Source: Amorphophallus konjac (taxonomy: Eukaryota; Streptophyta; Magnoliopsida; Alismatales; Araceae). Taken from it: DNA of 64,000 nucleotides. The position numbers and the translations under genes are program-made. Each line of letters starts with the position of its first letter. Within the stretch, counting starts at the first letter, position 1. The notes below the pieces were generated by a model, which was given only the letters and a program-made list of their open reading frames with translations, was not told the origin of the DNA and did not search any database. The stretch spans positions 231,183,224-231,247,223 of the forward strand of contig CM040118.1 in NCBI GenBank assembly GCA_022559845.1. The letters are read 5' to 3'. Positions 55,648-64,000 of the stretch are shown piece after piece.

Positions 55648-56823
55648 TTAGAATTCAAGATCTCTCCTTCTTGTATCTGCATAAGCCTTTTGCCTGGTCT
55701 GAGCAACTTGCAATCTTTCTCTGATTACTTGTATCTTCTCAGTTGTATCCCTTACCATGTCTGGACCTAACAGTTGTTTTTCCCCAACTTCGTTCCAGCA
55801 TAAAGGTGATCGGCAACTCCTTCCATATATAGCTTCGAAAGGTGCCATTTGGATACTAGCTTGGTAGCTATTATTATATGCAAATTCCACTAGTGGCAAA
55901 TGTTCATGCCAGCTTCCACCAAAGTCAATAATGCATGCTCTAAGCATATCTTCAACAACCTGATTAGCTCTCTCGGTCTGACCATCCGTTTGTGGGTGAA
56001 AAGCAGTACTAAAGTTAAGCCTTGTTCCCAACGCATGTTGTAATCCCTTCCAAAAATGAGAAGTGAAACGGGGATCTCTATCAGACACGATTGAGACAGG
56101 AATTCCATGCAACCTGACTATTTCTTTGATGTATAGTGCAGCTAGCACATCTATTGACCATCGGCTTTTTATTGGCAAGAAATGCGCCGATTTAGTTAAT
56201 CGGTCAATGATAACCCAGATTCCATCGTGTCCTCCTTTTGATTTGGATAAACCCATGATGAAATCCATACCAATGTCCTCCCACTTCCACTTAGGAATAT
56301 CTAGAGGATGTAGTTTTCCAGCAGGCTTTTGGTGTTCCGCCTTGACCTGTTGGCATGTGAGACAGCGTGATACGTAGTCCGCTATTTCTCTTTTCATGTT
56401 GGGCCACCAAAAATTTCTTTTTACATCTTGGTACATTTTGGTAGATCCAGGATGAATCGTATACCTTGACCTATGAGCTTCATCTAAGATCTTCTTCTTT
56501 AATTTTGGACAATCTGGTATACAAGTTCTGTCTTTGAACAATAATCTTCCATCAGAAGTTAGTTGAAAATCAGATTGTCCTTCTAATCTGCCTTTGAGTT
56601 CCACTAATATAGGATCATCATCCTGAAGTGCTTGTATCTCAGATAATAAATCTGACTGTATGCTTACATGAGATAATGTGACAAATTTGGCTTCCTTGTC
56701 CAAGCTTATATTGAGCTCGGAGAATTGTTCTAGCAACCTCCATTCTTGTATCATACAATTAGCTATCATTGCTCTCGGCTTTCGACTAAGGGCATCAGCA
56801 ACATAATTACCCTTTCCGGGATG
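55648..56823 (-). pseudogene. N4 integrase
   Basis: Bounded by a TAA near 56826 and a TAG at 55648. It has the RNase H-integrase linker, the H2C2 zinc region ([31 protein letters not shown]) and the full catalytic triad: GMDFIMG (first Asp), [12 protein letters not shown] (second Asp) and HPQTDGQTERANQ (Glu). The C-terminal part follows (FEAIYGRSCRSPLCW). No core residue is lost. The stop at the end removes the chromodomain. Confidence 0.93.
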
Positions 56824-56826
56824 GTA

Positions 56827-57435
56827 TTATATATTGAAGTCGAAGTCCTTGAGATATTCTAGCCAGCGTCTTTGTATCATGTTTAGCTCCTTTTGTGAGA
56901 ATAGATATTTGAGACTCTTGTGATCGGAGTATACAGTGAACTGTACTCCATAGAGATAGTGTCTCCATATCTTTAAGGCAAATACCACTGCGGCCAGTTC
57001 TAAGTCATGGACGGGATAATTCTCCTCATGCTTCTTCAGTTGACGTGAAGAGTATGCTATGACCTTTCCTTGTTGCATTAGGACACATCCGAGGCCAATG
57101 CCAGAAGCATCTGTGTAGACCTCGAATTTCTCTCCTTCTATTGGTAGAGCTAACACCGGAGCTGTAGTGAGATGATCCTTGAGAGTTTGGAAACTTCTTT
57201 CACATTCCTCACTCCATTCATATCGGATCTCCTTGTGGGTTAATCTTGTAAGGGGCACGGTGATCTTGGAGAAGTATTTGATGAATCGCTGATAATAGCC
57301 TGCAAGGCCTAAGAAACTTCTGATCTCGCTAGCATTGGTAGGTTTTTCCCAATTTCTTACAGCTTCAACCTTTGACGGATCTACTGATAATCCATCTTTT
57401 GAAATCACATGTCCTAGAAAAGCCACTTCTTCAAG
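56827..57435 (-). pseudogene. N4 RT connection and RNase H
   Basis: Starts after a TAG at 57436-57438 (in CEFWLEE of relatives) and ends at a TAA in FNIQYHP. It contains [60 protein letters not shown] and [12 protein letters not shown], so the RNase H acidic residues are present. Confidence 0.93.
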
Positions 57436-58995
57436 CTAGAATTCACACTTGCTGAGCTTTGCATATAATTGATTTTCCCTCAATACTTGCAATGCGATCC
57501 TTAAATGCTCCTCATGTTCTTCCTTAGCTTTGGAATATATCAATATATCATCAATGAAAACCACCATAAATTGATCTAGATAAGGCTTGAATATGCTATT
57601 CATTAACTGCATAAAGGCAGCAGGGGTATTTGTTAGTCCAAAAGGCATAACAACAAATTCGTAATGGCCATACCTGCTTCTGAATGCAGTCTTATGAATG
57701 TCATCATCCTTGATTCTTAACTGATGATATCCCGACCTGAGATCAATCTTGGAAAAATATTTGGATCCTGAAATCTGATCAAATAACTCATCGATTCTCG
57801 GCAGTGGGTACTTGTTCTTGATAGTGAGATGATTCAACTGTCGATAGTCGATGCACAATCTCATGGATCCGTCCTTCTTATTCACAAATAAGACTGGTGC
57901 TCCCCACGGGGAAGTACTTGGTCTAATAAACCCTTTTTGAATTAGTTCCATCAACTGCTCCTTCAACCCTTTGAGTTCCGCAGGGGACATTCTATAGGGT
58001 GCCTTTGAAATTGGACCAGCACCAGGGACTAAGTCAATGGTGAAGGCCACTTCTCTTTGAGGGGGTAATCCCGGCAAATCTTCCGGAAATACGTCTGGAA
58101 ATTCTTGCACTACCTGAATGTCTTCTATCTTAGTATCCTTTGTTTCTTTAATGGTGACAAAAGCAAGGAAGGATACACATCCTTTCCTGACGAGCTTGCT
58201 TGCTCGAAGAGCCGAAATAAGAGGGGATTTGCTCCGACTCTTGGGGCGAGTAAAGACTAACTCTGGAAAATCTTTGAAAGTAATTTGGCTATTGCGGCAA
58301 TCAACCGTTGCCTGGTATTTGGATAACCAGTCCGCTCCCAGTATAACATCATACTCCTTTAGATCGAGGCATATAAGATCTATAGGTAAATTCCTACCTT
58401 GAACCATTACCTCACAGTTTTGGTAGTGATGAGTAATATCATTTTCACTTCCAAGAGGAGTAGTTAGAACTATTTTTATCCATTCTGGTTCTAACGGTAA
58501 CGGGTCGACAAACTTCTTAGAAATAAAGGAATGTGATGCACCCGTATCAAATAAGACATAAGCACTTTTGGAACAAATTTTCAATGTACCTTCCACTAAT
58601 CCGCCTTCTTCTTCAGGTTCGGTCTCCTGGATTGCATGAAGACGAGCATTCTTCGTCACCGGGCGTTTACCGTCACTAGCTTGGTCATTCATTAATGGAC
58701 AATGGGGAATCCGATGTTCGTGACTCCCACAACGGAGACAAGCTCCTAATTTCCTCCAGCATTCTTCTGTCTTGTGACCAGGCTTATCACAATGCTTGCA
58801 TACTGTATTAGAAGGGGTAGTTGTGATAGAGAAAGGCTTGGATTTCTTGAACTTGGAATCTTGAGAGGATGAACCTCCATTACTAGGCCTTTTCTTAAAG
58901 TTGGGTTTAAAAGAACCCGAACCTGTGACTTGCTCCTTCTTGTCTTTTCCACGGATCCTATCAGATAGTTCCGTGGCATCTTCAAGTAATTGAGC
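57436..58995 (-). pseudogene. N4 gag zinc knuckle, protease and RT palm
   Basis: In the shared frame after the TGA at 58996-58998. Order: basic gag tail, [14 protein letters not shown] and [14 protein letters not shown], protease [13 protein letters not shown] (about 58518-58556), [10 protein letters not shown], linker [20 protein letters not shown], then RT with [44 protein letters not shown] and FIDDILIYS (about 57533-57559). A TAG at 57436 cuts the palm from the thumb. Other-frame ORFs in 58746-58985 are shadows. Confidence 0.93.
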
Positions 58996-59583
58996 TCATC
59001 GCACTATTTCAGAATAAACTTGGATATCTATAGGCGCCAGTTGAGTAATATAGTGAGGCCTAAGCCCATTAAGATATCTATGGGCTTTCATCTTCTCCGT
59101 GCTAATAAGATGCTTAGCATATCTAGACAACCTGGAGAACTGAGCTTCATAATCAGCTAATGATAAGGATCGTTGCTTTAATGCAGCGAATTCTGCAGCC
59201 TTCTTTTCTTGGACTCGGTCCGAGAAATATTTAGCATTGAAGTATTCCACAAATTCTTCCCATGTCACTTGAGTAGGGTCGATGGTTGCTTCAATAGACT
59301 CCCACCAGCATCTAGCATCTTTCTCTAACTGGAATGTAGCTAATAGAACTTTGTCCTGATCCGTGCATTGCATGACACGGAATATGCGTTCGGTTTCCCG
59401 AACCCAATGCTCGGCATCGTCCGGATCGGTCGATCCCATAAACTTTGGGGGATTCATGTTCTTAAATGCTTGGTGTAAGCTTCCAGCTCGTGGAGCACCA
59501 CCTTGTGCTACCTGTTGTAGCACTTGAGTCATCCCTTGGAGGGTACGCTGCATGTTACGCCATTGAGCACGTTCGGCAGCCAT
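58996..59583 (-). pseudogene. N4 gag, capsid part
   Basis: ATG at 59583 opens MAAERAQWRNMQRTLQGMTQ. Capsid motifs: NPPKFMGSTDPDDAEHWVRE, IFRVMQCTDQDKVLLATFQL, ARCWWESIEATIDPTQVTWE, FNAKYFSDRVQEKKAAEFAA and HYITQLAPIDIQVYSEIVR, then TGA at 58996-58998 (CGA in relatives by inference). It matches the Tekay gag plan and is full length up to the stop. Confidence 0.93.
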
Positions 59584-59740
59584 TATCCTACAATTACAAT
59601 AACTATATCAGTACGTTATCGTATTTAAAGACTCGTACACTATGTTAAATTTAACCCTTGGTTCTACCCAATCTCACTGGTTTAAAGGTTCAAACTTATC
59701 CTTGGACTTGGGTTTTTTTTCCTAGGAATTGAATACCCTA

Positions 59741-59753
59741 GGCTCTGATACCA
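59741..59753 (-). other. primer-binding site of N4
   Basis: The minus strand reads TGGTATCAGAGCC, a perfect initiator-Met tRNA complement, seven bases inside the LTR. Confidence 0.92.
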
Positions 59754-59760
59754 CAAAAAC

Positions 59761-62700
59761 TGTCACGCCCCGAGCGTGGAAGATACCCGGAGATGCGCGA
59801 CGAGTTTATATCAATCATGCCAATCAGAGTGGTCGTGTATTCGACACAAAGACAGAGATGCGCAAAATAGCAAGATAACCCAATCCTTTATTTCATAATG
59901 GATAGACTATTACAAATCCAATACTCTGTTTAATGAAAAGGAAAAGAATACATAGTTGACTCAAGAAACTATAGAAAAGACTAGATGACACTTGAGCAGC
60001 TCTATCACTTTCACTCTTGACCATTCCCATCCGATTGACTTCCATCGTCGTCAGACTTACCTGAAAAGTAAAAAGGGACAAACGGAATGAGCGAACGCTC
60101 AGTAGAAAATTATATCTCAAGTACTAGTAAGGGGTTTAAGTAATTATATCTTTCATGAATGTAATAAAGCTATGCATGCTCGCATAAAACGATAAGATAG
60201 AGAGAATGTAATATCAAAGAAATAAGATGAACTTAATCATGAACTTTCAACAAGATAACAAGTTTATTCAAGATATTCAAGCAAGTACGTTCAACAAGTC
60301 ATGTCAAGAACTTTGACTATCATGTATCAAGCAAGTAAATTACCCTTTTTCGGGCCACGCATTTCATGTCAAGTCAAGTACGATTTCAAGTACAAGATGT
60401 GTGTGGAATGTCCAATCAAGCAAGTCAAGTACTCAGTATAATGCCAGATACCTTATCATTTTAACTCCCATGGGCACAAGTACTTTCGGGTGCTCCTCCC
60501 AGGACCAGATCGGGCCCTATATGCGCAGGCATTTATCATGTGTTTTGACGTCCACTCTTGTTTATAGCCAACATAGAATTTCAATAATCAAGCTTGTAGA
60601 CACGTATGACAACTTTGATAGAATAGAGTCCAAAATATGACAAGGGACATAGAATGGCGATAATAACGGTATAATCACGATATCGATAAAACTAGGTAGA
60701 ATTATGATTCCCTTAACTTGGGTACCATGACAAATCAATATGGACATTCTTTATATAGAATTGAGGTTCACATGAACAGTATATCGAAGGTAAGATACCC
60801 TCATTCTTATCATAGAATTGAGGGTTACAAGAATGACATGATATGGCATGATATCATCATCCCATTAAGAATTTCTCATGATATACTCATTGTATAATCA
60901 TAAGGGCCGGTATACCATGTTTCTTTAGAGTGACATGGCATCAATGGTGTAATGGGTTTTTAGGGTACAACCAGCTCAGTCGGCCTTGAGGGAATCCAAG
61001 GCTACGAGGAGTCTTACGGAGGTCTCTATGACTAACTCGCTAGTCGAAAGGAACGGAATGTCTAATGGAGAGCTTGTATATCAATGAGAGTTGAGTGTGA
61101 CCGATAAAACAACATGAAACGTGGGACTATACTCACGGAGTGGAGAATAGTGCCGATATATATATTATATAACATATGAAACCATCGGTTAGCAGAAACA
61201 GTGGAATATCAGTTTTACAGTAAAATAACGACTTAAGCAGAGTCGTTTATCAAGTAATTAACGCCTAACAGAAGGGCGTTTACACATGTTTCCATTTTTT
61301 TTTCAGAATTTCAATATTTCATTAATTTATCTAAAACGCGCCCTGGTCAGGGTCGTTTCTTCAAGATTTGACGACTACACCAGAAGGCGTCTTATTATTT
61401 ACATATTTGACAGAATATAATTAATTTTTAGGAATTATCAAAAACGCGCCCTTGGCAGGGGCGTTAATCATTAAATTCTTATTTTTACAGAATATATTAT
61501 TCGAGATTTTAACAGGAACGCTCCCTATGAAGGGGCGTTACTTTTCAATTCACGCCCTGTAATGGGGCGTTAACATATGGGAAACGACCTTGTCCAAGTC
61601 GTGAATTCAAGAAATTACAGTAATTGACACGAACAGCCAGAAGTTTTACAATAATCAATATACAGGATGGTACTTATATAGTCGTGACAGGAAGAATTTC
61701 ACAGGGAGAGTCATGCATTCAATATTTCATATTTATGGATTTTTAAACATGAACAATTTAATTACATGTGAGGATAATCAGTTCTTAAGACAGCTGATTA
61801 ACATTTACATGAAATTAACGCCTGTGTACAGGGCGTCAAATATGAAATTGACGACCTTGGCAGGGTCGTGTCTTGTAAATTAGCGCCCTTGACAGGGGCG
61901 TCTCTTTCAAAATATTGCAGAAACGTATTAAAACTATAATAAACCATATGCATGTCATGCTTATATATATGTATATCTTGCATTAATTTTGTTTGGGCTA
62001 CCATAACTTGAGAAAACCTACCTTAATTGATGATCTGGAAGAAGACTCATGAACAATTTTGCTAAGATTACCCTGAAGCTTCTAACAGTAATCTCACGAC
62101 TTAATAGCAGCAGCAAAAAGGCAGGACGATGGATGAAACCTACAGAGGATAGATTGAAGATATTAGTTTTCTTGAAATCCATGGACTGTAGGTAGAGGAA
62201 GGGGTACTTACACACGGACGAAGAACTCTTGTTCCTCAAACGTCAGAGCCTCTTAACCTGTTAATAGGAGAAGAAGAATAATCAATATTCTTCATGCATC
62301 ATGGAAGAGGATTATCAGAAAAACTCACTGTTCTTTAACTTACCGTAGCAGGCGATTGATCAAATAGGTTTAGGGTTGGATCGCACAGGCTTATTTATAG
62401 GATTTTGGAAATCCTATTAGGGTTAGTGATTGTGTGGAAGTAATACTTCCATGATAGAGTTATTACCATGTTTGAACTCTTTCTAATGCTTATCACTTAC
62501 CCTGGATAAGCTCCCGTGTCGAACGGAACTCGAATGAATTAACGACTTTGGTCAGGTCGTCGATTCTTGAATTGACGACCTGCTTCAGGTCGTTTCTTAA
62601 TAAGCGCCTTGTGTAAGGGCGTTCTTTTCTTTAAAACACGCCCAAGATTGGGGCGTTTCTTGGCCTTTCCCTTTTTTAACGTTGGAATTTGACGCCGTGT

Positions 62701-62859
62701 AGTGAGGGCGTCACTTCTTGGATAACGCCTTATCTAGAGGCGTTTCTAATTTGAATAGCGCCTTTGTCAGAGGCATTATTTTATATTATTTTATTTATCT
62801 GTTTATTTGATTTATTTTAAAATCTTTATTGTTATTAATAATTTATCAGGGTTGCTACA
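59761..62859 (-). repeat. 5' LTR of N4
   Basis: Begins TGTCACGCCCCGAGCG on the plus strand, ends GGGTTGCTACA, and carries the same hairpins and TATA box as the 3' LTR. Confidence 0.95.
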
Positions 62860-62864
62860 ATTAC

Positions 62865-63875
62865 CCCCAGGGTTTCTACCCCTGAATGGGTGTGGTTCTA
62901 AGTGGTTTTCCCATGGGCTTTAACGTCTATTTGCATTGTTTTATCATGGGTATAAGTATGCTGCAAAATGCATCTATGGGTGATATATCTTTTGAGCTGA
63001 TCTCATTCTATCCTTGTAGGAGGAGGAGAGTGTTTCGCACATCCATCTGGAGGAGGAAGACGAAGCTGTAGAAGTTGCATCCCATGACCCCATGCTCAGA
63101 TCTAGTGGTGGCTGTTGCTGCTCTCCATCATCTTCCAGCTTGGGCGCTCATCCCTTCAACAACCAGCTGCTTCCTCTCCGTGGTTCATTCATTCTAGTGC
63201 AACCTTCCATCTATCTCCAAGTTGTAATGAAGATCAAAGGGGGAACATCTTGCTTTTAACACATTATTATTATTTGTGCTTAGCTTATTATCCTTGGACT
63301 GGGCTTTATATTTCCATATAATCCTTTCCTCATAGATGATTTTGGAGCGTCGTCTCTGTCGGCGTGTTCACTCGTCGTCATGCGAGGACACGCGTGTGTG
63401 TGAGGCTGTTGAGCCCGTGTGTGGTGTTTTCACTGCCGTCGTGTGGTGGTTGTTAGTGGAATCCTCTCGAGTTGAGAGGGGTGGACGTAGGATGGCACTC
63501 AGGTGCGTCCGAACCACCTAAAAATCTTTGCATTGTGGTATGCTTCTTGTGAGTGTGCTATTTTATTCTATCCGTATCTTTTACGAGTGTGAAGCGGTGA
63601 GCTGAGGGTTCAAAAAGGGTGTCCGCTCTTTATTTCTCAGTTCGAGTGGGTCATCTATCTACGTTGGTGAGTCGGGAGAGCTTGGTGTTTGTCATTCAAC
63701 TAATTCACTTAGCCTTCCGATTAGAGTTCGTGATCATTTTATTTTGAAATCTTTGAATACTTATGAGGTTAGTTGTCACAGTTGTTATTTATCTCAGCAT
63801 CCTAGTTTTAATTTTTAAAAAATTGGGCGCAATCAATTCACCCCCCTCTTGATTGCATTCCTAACGGGGCCAACA
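62865..63875 (+). repeat. 3' LTR of C0, remainder after N4
   Basis: Matches 5610-6622 and includes the conserved core with its CCTCTC/GAGAGG hairpin (63463-63479). It ends GGGCCAACA, followed by CTCCT. Confidence 0.92.
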
Positions 63876-63880
63876 CTCCT
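63876..63880. repeat. target-site duplication of C0, right copy (CTCCT)
   Basis: Identical to 4565-4569. Confidence 0.85.
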
Positions 63881-64000
63881 AATCAGAGAATTTCTCGCCG
63901 GAAGAGTGTGCTAGTTCCTGCGTGTCCTACGTAAAAACGGTGACTTCCAGACCTTCTAACTTCTTGACGGCTTGTTCTCCTAGCACAAGATTTAGAGGGA
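63881..64000 (-). repeat. G0 Ty3-type LTR, right part at the window edge
   Basis: Continues G0 after C0. Its ending (AGATTTAGAGGGA) aligns in position with GAAATTTGGAGGGT of the G1 LTR (about 12020). It leaves the window without an end. Confidence 0.6.

Larger units (their letters stand above)
52052..62859 (-). mobile_element. N4: Ty3/gypsy chromovirus (Tekay/Del-like), nearly intact
   Basis: LTRs 52052-55148 and 59761-62859 (3,097 and 3,099 bp, about 1-2% different where sampled), TSD ATTAC, PBS and PPT in place. On the minus strand gag-PR-RT-RH-IN-chromodomain lie in one frame from 59583 to 55231, broken by four stop codons and no frameshift that I can see. The whole element is 10.8 kb. 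It sits in the 3' LTR of C0 and is one of the two youngest insertions. Confidence 0.95.
4570..63875 (+). mobile_element. C0: Ty1/copia LTR retrotransposon (SIRE/Maximus-like), interrupted by nested insertions
   Basis: The order is 5' LTR 4570-6622, PBS, gag 6692-7448 and 45302-46378, pol 46395-49488, non-coding 3' region, and 3' LTR 50991-52051 plus 62865-63875. TSD CTCCT flanks it. A LINE (7449-45284) splits gag and a Ty3 element (52052-62859) splits the 3' LTR. Without them the element is about 10.7 kb. Domain order gag-PR-IN-RT-RH is that of copia. The KDVLLVKGLNHNLLSISQLC stretch and long gag tail fit SIRE/Maximus, though the lineage call is by recognition only. Its LTRs differ by about 5% in the stretches I compared. 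Confidence 0.92.

Noticed and set aside
1..64000. Host protein-coding, rRNA or tRNA gene
   Set aside because: Every stretch is assigned to a retroelement or an LTR; tRNA-like matches are only primer-binding sites of 12-18 bases.

Overview
The window is intergenic, repeat-dense nuclear DNA of a flowering plant with a large genome. The evidence is plant-type Ty1/copia elements (SIRE/Maximus-like gag and pol), Tekay/Del-like Ty3/gypsy chromoviruses, a plant L1-type LINE (DUF4283/CCHC ORF1, endonuclease-RT-zf-RVT ORF2) and initiator-Met tRNA primer sites. I see no host gene, rRNA or tRNA gene.

Almost the whole window is one set of nested insertions, readable from TG...CA ends and target-site duplications (TSDs). 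Outermost is a Ty3 LTR (G0: 2717-4569 and 63881-64000). It holds a minus-strand copia (L0: LTR 643-2716, gag 1-574, running off the left edge) and a plus-strand SIRE-like copia (C0: 4570-63875, TSD CTCCT). Inside C0 gag sits an L1 LINE (7449-45284, 17-bp TSD). Inside LINE ORF1 sits a minus-strand Tekay-like element (G1: 9575-41076, TSD YGTGA). Inside the 5' LTR of G1 sits a large Ty3 derivative without pol (N1: 17653-37821, TSD CAAGA). Inside N1 sits a solo copia LTR (N3: 20829-33372, TSD AGACC). Inside N3 sits a minus-strand copia with gag but no pol (N2, TR-GAG type: 21142-32095, TSD AGGGG). Separately, the 3' LTR of C0 carries a nearly intact Tekay-like element (N4: 52052-62859, TSD ATTAC).

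None of the coding regions is fully intact. G1 and N4 keep gag-PR-RT-RNase H-IN-chromodomain mostly in one frame, broken by stop codons. C0 has all copia pol domains with stops and frameshifts. The LINE has both ORFs with few lesions. N1 and N2 have no RT or integrase and would need enzymes from relatives. Many premature stops fit C-to-T or G-to-A changes at former Gln, Arg or Trp codons, as expected for methylated, silenced DNA.

The most interesting signal is non-coding. The LTRs carry dense arrays of short inverted repeats whose stems change sequence while keeping pairing: 23 hairpins in about 530 bp of the N2 LTR, about 18 in the N4 LTR, and related sets in G1 and G0. Three different copia LTRs share a core: a hairpin with family-specific stem, then GTGGAYGTA, then GAACCACCTAAAAA. 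Separate U3-side motif arrays (TGCACCGACC in C0, ACACGAAG in N2, GGTCGACC in L0) look like amplified binding sites. All divergence values are by-eye samples, not computed.
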